DNA of 64,000 bases from Rhynchonema sp. JSB1_4 (Eukaryota > Nematoda > Chromadorea > Monhysterida > Xyalidae): assembly GCA_030248065.1 (NCBI GenBank), contig JASAMV010008011.1, positions 1-64,000 of the forward strand. The letters run 5' to 3'. The notes beneath the pieces are model-generated. The model was given only the letters and a program-made list of their open reading frames with translations. It did not search any database and was not told the DNA's origin. Position numbers and translations under genes: made by a program. Positions within the stretch are counted from its first letter, which is position 1. Each line of letters starts with the position of its first letter. Positions 12,045 to 23,162 of the stretch are shown here, piece after piece.

Positions 12045-15000
12045 CATTCGACAGTCTGCCCGATTGGTTGTTCGTGTCTGACGAGTCCGACGTCCCAGTC
12101 CGCCGACCACCCGACACCCGTTTCGCCACCACAACCGGGCCCTGACGGCCAAAGGACTCATCAGTCACGCGTCCCTCTGGAGGTTTGGTGCGGGCAGGCG
12201 GCGTCGGCTTGGTTACTGCAGCGGCGGTGGTTATGGTGGCCTGGAAATGTGAACATGAAATTTCCATCTTTTTCTTATTGTGATTGGTGCAACCAGACAG
12301 TGCAACAGGATCGCCAAACTGTTTCGTGTTCAACAGCAAGCAACGGTTGGAACATTTGCTGGGCAAAAAGTGTTTTGTGGCGCTCTGCAGGATGTTGGAA
12401 TTTGCGGGCTGTTTCATCTGAATTGCGTTCTTTTTTGGGACATCCGCAGCCAGTTTCGCATTTATGAACAGTGCTTCAAAAATTGTTCGGACAAAAATTG
12501 TATTTTTGATCTGCTTGTGAAGAAATATGGGTTTGGGAATTTTTGAGCTTTTTCGGTGTTACTCTAAACTATATCCGGAAGCAAGATTTCGCGAGCATAT
12601 TAGGTTTCTATCAGCGACGGCTGTATTACAACACTTTTTCGGCGAAACTTTGTTTTGGGTGGATGTTTGGAGGTGTAAATTTTGAGCATTTGCAACGTAC
12701 AACGTGAGCAATATCACACGGACCGCTCTGGCCTTATTAGCAATGCTCGAAACATTTTCACATCAACAAAAGAACCCATTCATTTTTTTATTTTTATCAA
12801 CCGAAGCTCTTCATATCAACACAACAAACATGACTCCACCTCATTAGCCGATGACTCAGTGCCGCTCAGCGTATACTCAAAGGGAACATCATTGATCCTG
12901 ACATTGTTGCTGCTGCGCTTTTTCACAACCGGTGCGACGGGGGCGGGCGGTGGGGCCTACAGTGTAACAATGCGGGAAATTGTTATCTCATAAAAACAGA
13001 ACAGTCTCTATAGTGACGTGATATGAGACTCTCCGTTCTCTGGCACTGCAGACAACCTTCAACGTACAATGCCGACTACGTCACAAAAAACTTTTTTTCA
13101 ATATTTTTCCAGCACTTGAGGGAAATCGGAAAGTACTAATAACAATTTTACGTCAAAAGATGTTCACGTGGGCGAGCTGTTTCTCGAACAGTTCTTTTCT
13201 CCCGGAAACATGTGGTTCATGCGCGTTTCAAATATTTCCCCAAAATCAAGAAACGTATCGGTTTTGCACCACAATTTTTTGGCAAGCTCAAAATACAGTA
13301 CCGATATTTTCCGATAAAAACCAACAAGGCATGGAAAAATATACGGGTCTCGGAAAAAAACGTTTTTCTCGAAAAAAAGGTTTTCTCCGCCTGCCAGTAT
13401 AGTTTACCCATTATTTGGCCCAATACTGGACTCACCCAAATTTGACGGCCATCTCAGACCAAGTTCACATTAAAGGTAGCTGAGAAACAAACAATCCAAA
13501 ACGGGCCAGTTCGACAAAAAAAATGATCCAAAACGTTGAAGAAAAAAACAATAAAACTATTTTCCCACCTGCAGTCTCTGTTCGGCTTCTTCCCTATCCG
13601 CCACCACCACATTGTTGCGCAGATTATCGAAACTGCCAAACGGATCATCTTGCTGACGCGGAGGCGGCGAGACGGCCTATGGCAAAAAGATTAGATTGTT
13701 GCAAATTTGTTTGTGTTTCGGACTGTTTCATTTGCGCAACAAAACAGGAGACCACTTCTCGCAACATCAAGCCATCAAACGTTTGATCTGGCACTCGTCT
13801 TGACAGAAAGCCGCGAAATTCTCACGCAACGACTCGGGATAATTGCCAAGAGACACACACAAACTGATGTTGGGATTCTTTTTGGTGACGCGGTGAACCG
13901 AAACTTAGACTCAATCAGATTGCCTCCTACTGTTCAAGACCGAACAACCCCCAAAAGGGTGCAATAATGTAACAGCAGTGAGTTTTGCCCGTGTCGGCCG
14001 GTTTTCACAGACGGGCGAGGCGCCATGCCTCGTCGGTGCGAACACCTCTGGCCAATTGACCTCCAAAAAGGACCTCGAGCAGATCTTATTGCTCAAGTAA
14101 AACATTTTAAAATATGATCACGCAAAAACTTAAACTCACCGCGTCATGCACCTTGAAAGTTTCCTCCCCATCTGGTTGATGTTTCACGGAGACATCAAAA
14201 CTGGTGGTAAATCGATCATCAGATGTTGCTTTCTCCGGCTGCTTTGGGCCCAAATTCGGCATGCTGTCGACAGGCGACCGTGTTTCGGCCCTGAATTTAA
14301 TGTCTGGATATTTGCTTGGTGTCTGGTTATTACGTCCATCCATGAAAGATGTTTCGTTCCACCAAACAAATATCAAACAGACAAGAGAGTCTGACGAGGC
14401 TTGTGTGCGCGCATTTTTTGCACTTCATTGACAGTTTCAATGTCAACAACCACAACACTGCAAAAGTTGTCCCCAGAGTAGTGGGGAACGATTTTCATGC
14501 AGCTCAAAACCAGAAAATCATGTCACCAAATCAATGAAATCTCCTCAATTCGATTCGAACCTCAGAGTGATCACCTTCGAATCGATCCATTAGATCCCGA
14601 TCTAGCTCAAGTTCAATAACAACATCAACTTAAAAAATTCAAAATTTAAACCCAAACATAACCCACCTATCCACACTGGTCTTCGTTTTCTGTTCCCTGT
14701 TCTTCTGCCTGTTCCTATCGGGCGAGCAGAATTCACAGTCCAAACTGTGACACGATCGAACATCGTGTTCTTTCATCAGCGTAAAGTCGACCACCGGCAG
14801 CGAACGCGGCACACCGGACGCGGCGCCTGCAAATATTGAACTGCAAATTAGTGAGATATTTCTTGTTTACTGGACACAAACAACAACAAAAAACCAAGAC
14901 ACAGGTACCTTCATCGCTTCTCGGTGTTTGATCGACAGAGTCGAACGGATTTGGGGGCTCATCCTCTTTGACCAGCACTCTCGGTGAGTCAAACGGGTTC

Positions 15001-18000
15001 ATGCTTTCTTCCGGTGTGCGCTTCTGAAACAAAAAAATGTTCCAGTTAAAACAGAAAACAAGACAAACAAACCATGCCTTCAATAAGGAAAACATGATAA
15101 TCAGAAAAAGTGAACAAAAAAGCGGCAACTTAAAAAAAAGCTAAACCAAAATAAAACCTACCACAGGCGAGTCAAACGGATTTTGACTAGTTGGCGGATG
15201 CTTCTCCTGCAATGAGTTGGAAAACTGGAACAAAAAGACAAAAGAAGGCCAAAGAAACGTGTACCTCTGGTAAATCGAAAGGATTTGTGCTCTCATTTCG
15301 GTCGTCGCGACGTTTCTGAAACAAACAGACAGTAAACAAAGGCTAAAGGCTTTAGTGGTTTCATTCCTGCGATCCCGCCGCGACCATCGCTTAACTACAG
15401 TTGCAGGTGAAAAAACGTTTCTTTTTTTCAGGATAAGAAATTTTTCCGAAAAAATTGCAACTATACACCTGACCACTTTGATTGACGATCAGGGTTGTGA
15501 CGAGTTGAAAATAATCCCAAAACTGGGCATCTACATAGATTATTGCACGACGAAACTGCCGCGCACTTCTGTCGCGAAGTGAAAGGGATGTGTAGCAGTA
15601 TTGAAAAACAACAAAATAAACAAAAAAAACACAAAAACATCCCCGACCTCCAACGAGTCTAACGGATTCAACGCAGTCGTCGCGGTGGCGGTGGTCCGAC
15701 GGTGCCCCGGGGCCTCCTCCTCCTCTTCATCAGTGGTGCTGTCAAACGGGTTAGGTGCACCAGTTTCGCCACCCACACCGGCAGCAGCAGGCAGACTCGA
15801 TTTTGACACGTGCTGACGAGGACTGCTGTCGGCGCTGCTTGTCTTCGATGAAGCATTACTACTATTATTGCTGCTGCTGCTGTTGCTCGTTGAGGGATAC
15901 ATTGTTGCCGGGGGCAGCACTGACGCCAGCGTTGGCTCGGTGGTGCTGGTGATATTGGTGCTGCTGTTGCTTGGCTTGATTGGCTGCAAAGGAAAGATTG
16001 GGTGTGAAACGCGGGAAAATGATGTAAAAACAAATAACAAGAGCGTGTTGCGTTTCGATCTGAAAAAAGAAGACGGTGGAATATTATGGACGTAATGTTC
16101 AGAACAGGAAAACATGGTTTAGGTTTACTACGCAGAATTTGTGGTTGAAGACTGTTGGAGCGTGTTGTTCGATTTGTATTCGGTAGTGTGTACTAGGGCT
16201 GTCACATGCTCTACTGTTTCCAAATGTTTGCAGAAATTGACTCTAACACTTGGTTAAACCGACAGAACACGCAAAACCGAATACAGACCAAGAGAAAATC
16301 AGCTCGGCCTAGATGTGCAGGGGTGTAATGTAAAAACAAAACAAAACATGCAACAACGCATTTCAGACAGCGTGCTGTTTTTATGCGTCAATAACCCATT
16401 TCAATCAAATCCGCAAAGTCACTTGAAACACCCACCCACCAACCGTAAGTATATCAGTTTGAATCTCCGGTTCTTTCATTTCAGCTTTAGGCGCATCATT
16501 CATCGTGCTGTTGGCTAATGGGCTGAATGTCTCCTTCGGTGGTGATTCCTTGCGTTCGGGTTTAGAGTCCGAACCGTTTAGTTTGTTGTATTCTGCAAAA
16601 TTAATGACTTTTTAATGGAGAAATTGGTGCAAAAATGGTCCAACATGCAAGTTTATTCGGCAAAGATCGACCGATAAGAACAACGACTGCAAAAGTCGCA
16701 AGCACCTCATGCAGTCTTTAGGCGGCCTTCACAATGCATGCGGGTTGCGGGTTGCGGGTTGCGGGCCGAGGTAATGCGGGCCCGCAAAAATTGAATCCGC
16801 ACAAGGTTTCACAATGCAATGTGCGGGTTGCGGGCCAGAAGTTCTAATTGAAGCGAACCCGCAACCCGCAGTTCCTTGCCCGCATGCGGGTGCATTGTGA
16901 AACCAAAAAAATGCGGGTTGCGGGCGAAGAGGAGTTTGGGAAACGTCACAAAGAATAACATCCATGAGCTCTTCTTTGTCAATACTGACTTCGAAAAACA
17001 TATTCAGGTACTGGTCGCACAAAAAGTTACAAAAACTGGTCAAATTTTTTTCCTGAACCGCGAAGCAGGAAAGTGACAGGGCAGTGACGTTGCGTTGCGC
17101 GATCGCACACAAGGCATGCAGTCTACAAAATGTTTCAGACCCGCAGCAATGTATAGGCAATCCATCGGCTCATGGCACTTTTTATACACAGCGCGCATGC
17201 AGCAGCACACGCCATTTTCTAAACAAGATGTGCACTTTGGGCGAGTGCCATATTTTGATGTATGCGCTGTGTGTATAAAAAGTGTCATGAGCCGATGGAT
17301 TGCCTATACATATAAACACGTGCACTCCGTTTTGGACACAATGGGATTGCAGATTCTCGTTGTTTTCAGTTGTTTGGAAAGCTGAGCACGAAAGTTTCTG
17401 AAGAAACCTGTACAAATTTAGCGTGCAAATTGATTGCGCAAATAAAGATAAGCGTGTTATGCTTGGCACACTGTTCTTGGAATTCTGCAACATCGAAAAC
17501 ACACAGAGAGTCGAAAACTTGTGCTCTCTGAGCAATGGATCAACAAAAATCAACCATCCGAGCATGCGCTGAGGACCCAAACCCGCAAAAAATAGGATCA
17601 ATTCTAATCGAGAAAATGCGGGTTGCGGGCCGATTTGGCCCCCAACCCGCAATCCGCACGCTGCTATGTGAAGGACACTCTTCGTGCGTGTTGCGGGTTG
17701 CGGGCCGGGCTCGGCCCGCAATCCGCGACCCGCAACCCGCATTTCTTGTGTCTTCACAATGCACAGTGCGGGTTGCGGGCCGATGTGGCCCGCAACCCGC
17801 AACCCGCATGCATTGTGAAGGCCGCCTTACTGCAGTAAGGCTATCGCTGCTGCGTGCCACGCTGCGTCCCAAAAGAATTAACAGCAGTGAGCAGTGGTGT
17901 CGTTGGGAAATCAAAAAGTCAACCGGATACACAAAATCCAAAATTTTCGGATACCGGATACCCAAAATGAAAAATCTCGGATACCAGGGGGGGTTGCTCC

Positions 18001-21000
18001 CCAAAATAAAAAATCTCGGATACCCAGGGGGGTTGTTCAAAAAAAGGTCAATTTTTTAGAGGAAAATTGAGCAAAATTGGTGTTGGAAGCGCAAAAAATG
18101 GTCATTTTTGGGGTTATGCGTGCGCCAGCAAGCGATTTTGCGCATTTTAGAGGTAAAAATGGGCGATTTTTACGGTTTTCGGGAAAATTTTAGGGTAGGA
18201 TACCCCTGGACAAAAAGTCAGGATACCGGATACCCCTGGGTGAAAAAATCAAGATACCGGATACCGGATACTAGGGGGGTAACAACCCCCCCCCCTTCCC
18301 CCCCCCAACGACACCACTGGCAGTGAGTTTTGCCCGTTTCGGCCTGTTTTCACAGACGGGCGAGGTGTCAGGCCTCGTCGGCGCGAACATCTCTGGCCAA
18401 TTGACCTCCAGAGGGGACCTCGAGCAGATCTAATTGCTCGAGAATTACATCATAATAGCAGATTATGATGTGATAAGTCAAATATCAGAAATAAACAAAT
18501 CCAAACCAATATCACTCTTCTCATTATCCGTCGGCAGCACTGCATCTGGTATCGTAGCTCCAGTCGTTGTGTCACTATCTGAACATGTCGACGTTTTGAG
18601 AATTTTATTTCTGACAAATAACATAAAATTTATCAACATAATTTATGCAAATCTTTCACAAATATAATGACTAACCACTGTACATGTCATCGTCACGTCC
18701 CATGATCGCTATATTCATATCGTGCACCAGTTTGCTTGCATCCAGACTCTTTTTCGTAATTTGAAGACCGGCAACCTGAACAAACAACCGGGACGAAATT
18801 AAAACAAATTCCGACGAAAATGTTTTAATTTGTGCAGATAGTGCTGGTTTTGTTGTGAATCGATTCGATCGCGTTGGGATAAAAATGATTGATAAAAATT
18901 AGAAAACAACAACATGCTCGCGGTTTTATGCACGTACAGTGCAAAATTGAGATAGATTCTGTCTTAAATCAATGCTCGTCTCCATCTTGGCACTGAAAAC
19001 GTGCTTGGGTATGCAGCTCTCCGGATTGCAAGACTGATTTGTTCGACAGCTACGTCCCTATATTGCAAACTCGCACACTAATCGGCTCAAAAATGAAGAT
19101 TCACAATCATAAAAACCTCCCCAGAAAACCACCTGCAACAATTTCGCGAGTGTCGGCCTCGTATTCGGATCCCTGACCGACATCAAATTCAGCCATGACA
19201 ACAGTTCAGGGCTGAGCATTGCCAGACGACTTCGGTTGGGCGTGGATGTGGGTGAACCATCAGATGAATACTCCAACGCGTATAGGAACACGGCACCGAC
19301 GCAGTACACGAACACCTGGAAACCATTGCTGCTTTCGGTATCTTTGTGAAAAGGACGCTATTTTCTAATGGAAGTTGGGAAAATTGTATGATTTTATGCA
19401 AAACTCCGCATCCTGAAACATAAGCTGAGGTATAATGGTATGGCCGCTAAGTATAATGGTATGGCCGAGGCCGGCCCAGGTCATAATAGTATCTTTCATG
19501 GCAAACTTCTAAAAAAAACCATCTGTGTGTGCAGGCAGCAAAAAAATACGACGTGCTGTACTGATAGTTGCGACTTAAAGTCATGAAACACGAGCGCAAA
19601 ACATCCTGGGAATCAGTGTGGTGGCAGGCCAATCGACCCAAGATACCCTAGGGGGGGAAGGTTTCGGACTTACTCGAGATACCCCCCAGAGGCTACCCAA
19701 GATACCCCTATGGTCCGTCAAAAGGCGAAAAAAGGCCGTTTTTTGCATGCAATTTTACTGCAAAATCGGCCTAAAAAGGGGTATTTTTTGACATTTTTGC
19801 CGAAAATTGGCCTAAAATGACCATTTTTGGGTGTTTGCGCGCGGAGCGCGCGATTTTTGGGGGTCTCGAGGTCGAAAAACACCTATTTTTGCCTTTGAAA
19901 ACCATAAATCTACTTACTCGAGATACCCTTTGGGGTCGGCTCGAGATAGATACCCTTCCCCCCCCATCCCCCCCTAAGGGTTGACTCGAGATAGATACCC
20001 CTTAGGGGGGGGAATCCCCCCCCCATCCCCCCCAGCCACTACAGTGCTGGGAATCGTTCGTATCACCAAGTTTGCCAACGTATTCGCAAATGGCACAGTC
20101 AAATAAAAAAACCACCAACAAAACGTAACAATCACCCCCCTTACCGGTGACGGATCAAACGATTCTGACGTTGAGCATTCGGGTGCGGTGAAATTCTCGG
20201 CCAAATCCGCCACAGGCACAATGTTGATGGCCACCGAACCATCGGCGTATAAATAAATGTTGTCAGCACCAAAACCAGCGGGAGTGTCGGGCGCAGCACC
20301 TGCCAAACGGGAGACAGCGGTGAACAGTGCTGTGGCTACTTTTGCGGGGCGGGTAGGGTACATAGGTGGAAAAAATCAGGGTACCATTGGGGGGACCCCC
20401 CTCACCTCCCCCCAGCCACAGCACTGGCGGTGAATGAGTCGAATTGCGATCGTATCGAGACAGGATTCGAACAGGCCAGACAGACCACCACCTCGAACCC
20501 CGACCACTTCTTGCAGACTAACAGGCACTTGAGTGAGACTGGGCGACATTTTTGTTTGACAAAACAGATTTAGACATACTTCTCAAATCGTCACATGATT
20601 TCTAGGTTTGAAAACACGTGAAAAAGTATGTTTCTGCAATAAAACTAGGTTGTGTCCCATAATTTTGACACTTTTCAGAAAAGTTCAAAATCCGCCGTGC
20701 AATTTTTTCCGGAAAAATACATTTCACTGAAAAAAACGGTTTCTTTTGTTGTTTTTTTTTTTCAGGAACAAAACCGTTTTTTCATCTGCAACTATATTCG
20801 TCAATGCCGAAATGTCATCTAGAGGTTTAGAACCACGTAACGTGGAGCTTTGGAGCAGTTCCATCTATACTGTCATAAAGAACCGTTTTTTTTATTTTTC
20901 GTGAAAAAAAACGGTTGTTTTTGAAAAAAACCGTTTTTCCAAATATTTTTCCAGTACTTAAGAACGTAATTTCGAAAAATATAACAATTTCAGTGCAAAA

Positions 21001-23162
21001 TTTGTTCGAAGTGGCGAGAGTGTTCTTGAAGAGTGTTGAAGTTAGTCGAAAACACTTGGTTTACACGCTTTTTGGCCCATTTGGGGTCGGTTAATTTTCG
21101 TGCTCGAGCCAATTTTTCACTAAAATCGAAAAACTTATCAGTTTTGCACTACAATTTTTTGGCAAAATTGGAATAAAGTACCGATATTTTTCCGATCAAA
21201 AACCGAAAAGATACCCATGGATAAATAAATGGAAAAGTATTCGGGTCTCGGAAAAAAAACGGTTTTTTTTCGTTTTTTTTTTTCGAAAAAAACCGGTTTT
21301 TTTTCGCCTGCCAGTATAGTTCCATCATGTCTTCAACAGCACATGGCGTGCTTGCATTATGCTTCACTGAAGTTATTCGGGTCCAAATATCCTCTGTGCC
21401 TGTGCCCAGTGTAGTGGCAGGCAAATGGTTGCAAGGTACCCTTGGGGGGGATGGATCCAGATGGTTGCAAGGTACCCCCCTACCCAGCCTCCGGAAGGTT
21501 GCAAGGTACCCCTGAGGTCCGAAAAAAGGGTGTTTTTTGCATGCATTATACTGCAAATTTGGCCGAAAAATAGGTACTTTTTTGCATTTTGGCCGAAAAT
21601 TTGCCTAAAACACCTTTTATATGGAGGTTTGCGCGCGGAGCGCGCGAATTTTGGGGTTTTGAGGTCGAAAAACACCCATTTTTGCCTATAAAAACCATAA
21701 ATTGATGGTTGCAAGGTACCCTCCGGGGTGGTTGCAAGGTACCTACCCTTCCCCCCCATCCCCCCCAAGGGGTGGTTGCAAGGTACCTACTCCTTAGGGG
21801 GGGGGAATCCCCCCCCCCATCCCCCCCAGCCACTACACTGCCTGTGCCTGTTTTTGACACCCTGTGATGGAAATTTATCTGCTGGACCACTTTCGATTTT
21901 TTTTCTTCACAAAATATAAAGAACCGGTTTTTCGCATGGTTCAGGGACCGTTTTTGCTCCATTTTCTCCCTTTCAATATTGGTTGCGAAAGTTCATTTTT
22001 TTCCTTTGGATTTTTCATTTTTTATATGCCGTAAAAACATAAACACAGCCCGCCAAAAAGGGGTCAGTGAATTAAAAAAGCCCCCCGCAATAAGCATTTA
22101 ACACGAAAAAAACCAATAACAAAACTCTATCCAGCAGTGTTGGTGGTGGGGGGGGGTTTGGGGGGGGGGGTAGCCCCCCCCCCCCAGTACAGTAGGTATC
22201 CCCCCCTCGCCTGGTACAGTAGGTATCCCCCCCGATGTTTGGCATGGTACAGTAGGTATCCCCCCCGATTTTCACCCCGGTACAGTAGGTATCCCCCCCG
22301 ATTTTGCCCCAAAAGTGCCAATTTTTGACCAAAATGGCCGAAATTAGTGCAAAATCAGTGTTTTTTACCTCAAAATACCCGAAATTCGCGCGCTACGCGC
22401 GCAAATATACGTTTTCACACGATTCCACACATAATAAACACATAAAAAATTTTCACCCCAAAACCTAACCCCCCCCCCAACCCCCCCCCAAAGCCCCCCC
22501 CTAGGTACATAACCCCCCCCCCAGGCCATCGGCTCTGGTACAGTAGGTATCCCCCCCCTCTCCGAGCGCGGTACAGTAGGTATCCCCCCCTCCAGAGTAC
22601 CTCCAACACTGCTATCCAGACCAGACCAGAGGTCGCAGCCGGCCCGGCCCGAGCACCCAAATTTCCGACCCGCCCGGCCCGGCCCGAATTTTTTGGGTCA
22701 GTGTTTCACGCGATTTTTGCAATAATTTCAGCGATTTTTTTACTCTATTTTTTGGTTGAAAATTCATTGTTTTCAATGAAAAAGTAGTCAGATAGACAAG
22801 TAATGAAGATCACTTACTTGCCGAAACCGTCAGAAATTTTTGTATTTTTTACAAAAAATCCGTACTTTTTCAGTAAGTCACTTCAGAAGCTTCGGGCCAG
22901 GGTGCCCGGCCTGGCCCGGCCCGATCCTCCAAATCTCCGGCCGGCCGGCCCGAACCATAACCCCAAAATCGCAGGCCGAGCTCGGGCCGGCCCAATTGCG
23001 ACCTCTGATTGATCCAAAAACCCAACCATTATCGACAAGTTCCTTGAGTCTGACGCCAATCAGCTGCAACAGCGCCCAAACTTCATCATCAGAGAGACCA
23101 CCACCTCGAACCTCGACGACTTCTTGCAGACTAACGGGCACTTGAGTGAGACCGGGCGACAT
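12045..23162 (-). CDS. KIND-domain protein with NPF-rich linker (PTPN13/FRMPD2-like), partial
   Basis: Thirteen exons join in phase: 23027-23162, 20145-20299, 19133-19315, 18676-18775, 16444-16592, 15648-15983, 15265-15315, 15162-15206, 14909-15023, 14667-14826, 14140-14290, 13569-13676 and 12045-12240, about 628 residues. The start is an ATG giving MSPGLTQVPVSLQEVVEVRG. Residues 1-158 match a KIND domain, the non-catalytic kinase C-lobe fold of PTPN13, FRMPD2, Spire and KNDC1: VSLQEVVEVRGGGLSDDEVW, then FTAPE (subdomain VIII), VFVYCVGAVFLYALEY (IX) and RDPNTRPTLAKLLQ (XI). The HRD and DFG catalytic motifs are absent. The disordered linker holds NPF near residues 319, 364, 379, 394 and 410, NPL at 347 and DPF at 538, typical ligands of EH domains in endocytosis. 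The 3' part (FERM/PDZ expected if PTPN13-like) is not seen. The exact family member is inference. Confidence 0.85.
13085..13411. repeat. Dispersed AAAACCGTTTTT repeat, copy 1
   Basis: This segment, from a CTTTTTTTCAATATTTTTCC stretch through AACGTTTTTCTCGAAAAAAA to CCTGCCAGTATAGTT, closely resembles 20935-21331. Related A/T modules recur near 36190, 42480-42960, 46565-46640 and 48270-48380. It lies in the intron between exons 12 and 13 of the KIND gene. Its ends and class are unknown. Confidence 0.6.
13969..14105. repeat. 137-bp dispersed repeat, uninterrupted copy
   Basis: This segment (from AACAGCAGTGAG to ATTGCTCAAG) is about 90 percent identical to 17880-17891 plus 18320-18442. The plus strand is open in both copies, but the differences change residues freely, so I do not treat it as a conserved gene. 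Here the GCAGTGAG site is empty. In the other copy a 428-bp MITE is inserted exactly there. Confidence 0.7.
16721..17826. mobile_element. 1.1-kb PIF/Harbinger-like element
   Basis: Perfect 31-bp terminal inverted repeats begin GGCGGCCTTCACAATGCATG and are flanked by TTA on both sides, the usual Harbinger target. The body is made of GCGGGTTGCGGG arrays in both orientations and a hairpin at 17150-17310 (arms about 50 bp). No transposase frame was seen, so it is non-autonomous. It sits in the intron between exons 4 and 5 of the KIND gene. Confidence 0.8.
17150..17310. repeat. Hairpin within the Harbinger-like element
   Basis: TGTATAGGCAATCCATCGGC with its continuation is mirrored at the right side, ending GATTGCCTATACA. 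The arms are about 50 bp with a few mismatches and a loop of about 60 bp. It may be a nested palindromic insertion. Confidence 0.75.
17892..18319. mobile_element. 428-bp hAT MITE, CAGTGGTGTCGTTGGG ends, TSD GCAGTGAG
   Basis: Terminal inverted repeats CAGTGGTGTCGTTGG and CCAACGACACCACTG are flanked on both sides by GCAGTGAG. A C-rich right end and repeated GGATACCGGATACC motifs near both ends are seen. The related copy at 13969-14105 is the matching empty site. It lies in a KIND-gene intron. Confidence 0.92.
18320..18442. repeat. Right part of interrupted 137-bp dispersed repeat
   Basis: This continues 17880-17891 after the MITE insertion and matches 13969-14105. See that entry. Confidence 0.65.
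19614..20046. mobile_element. 433-bp hAT MITE, CAGTGTGGTGGC ends, TSD CTGGGAAT
   Basis: CAGTGTGGTGGC and GCCACTACAGTG form the terminal repeats, and CTGGGAAT occurs exactly on both sides. The subterminal regions carry repeated CTCGAGATACC, and TGCGCGCGGAGCGCGCGA lies at the centre (about 19836). It is in the intron between exons 2 and 3 of the KIND gene. Confidence 0.92.
20325..20426. mobile_element. 102-bp hAT MITE, CAGTGCTGTGGC ends, TSD GCGGTGAA
   Basis: Ends CAGTGCTGTGGCT and AGCCACAGCACTG are flanked by GCGGTGAA on both sides. It is inserted about 25 bp upstream, in gene sense, of KIND exon 2, between that exon and a damaged duplicate of exon 1. Relatives begin at about 6647 and 43212. 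Confidence 0.92.
20482..20549 (-). pseudogene. Truncated duplicate of KIND exon 1
   Basis: From its ATG (20547-20549) this copy reads MSPSLTQVPVSLQEVVGVRG, then diverges after GGGLSG, and its frame does not join exon 2. Similarity to the functional exon 1 (23027-23162) extends into the 5' flank to about 20620. It therefore looks like a partial tandem duplication left inside intron 1. It could act as an alternative first exon only with a frame-correcting splice that I do not see. Confidence 0.75.
20935..21331. repeat. Dispersed AAAACCGTTTTT repeat, copy 2
   Basis: This matches 13085-13411, sharing CACTACAATTTTTTGGCAA-like and CGCCTGCCAGTATAGTT blocks around runs of AAAACCG and CGGTTTT. It lies in KIND intron 1. 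Class unknown. Confidence 0.6.
21407..21840. mobile_element. 434-bp hAT MITE, CAGTGTAGTGGC ends, TSD CCTGTGCC
   Basis: CAGTGTAGTGGC and GCCACTACACTG are flanked by CCTGTGCC on both sides. GGTTGCAAGGTACC repeats several times near both ends, and GCGCGCGGAGCGCGCG lies at 21631-21646, close to the centre. It is almost identical to 47444-47849. Confidence 0.93.
22135..22611. mobile_element. 477-bp hAT MITE, CAGTGTTGGTGG ends, TSD CTATCCAG
   Basis: CAGTGTTGGTGG and CCTCCAACACTG are flanked by CTATCCAG on both sides. GGTACAGTAGGTATCCCCCC repeats about six times in the subterminal zones, and CGCGCGCTACGCGCGC lies at about 22387-22402. An inverted relative occupies 55509-56139. Confidence 0.92.
22627..23007. 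mobile_element. hAT MITE, CAGAGGTCGC ends, GGCCCGGCCC-rich
   Basis: CAGAGGTCGCA at the left and TGCGACCTCTG at the right enclose GGCCCGGCCC tracts and an A/T-rich body. No exact 8-bp duplication is visible at the flanks. Its body preserves, near 22754, the uninterrupted GGTTGAAAA site that is filled by another MITE in the relative at 45571-46415. It ends 20 bp from the donor of KIND exon 1. Confidence 0.75.

Noticed and set aside
13969..14105. Possible structured RNA (GCCCGT...GAAA...ACGGGC hairpin, SRP-like look)
   Set aside because: The second copy does not show compensating changes in the stem, and the rest does not match SRP RNA.
16430..16500. Plus-strand splice-like sites (GTAAGTATAT and TTCATTTCAG)
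   Set aside because: The minus strand here is exon 5 of the KIND gene, open and in phase with its neighbours, so the plus-strand sites are coincidental.
22135..22611. CRISPR-like array of regularly repeated GGTACAGTAGGTATCC
   Set aside because: The repeats are subterminal motifs of a MITE, in both orientations, with irregular spacing in eukaryotic DNA.
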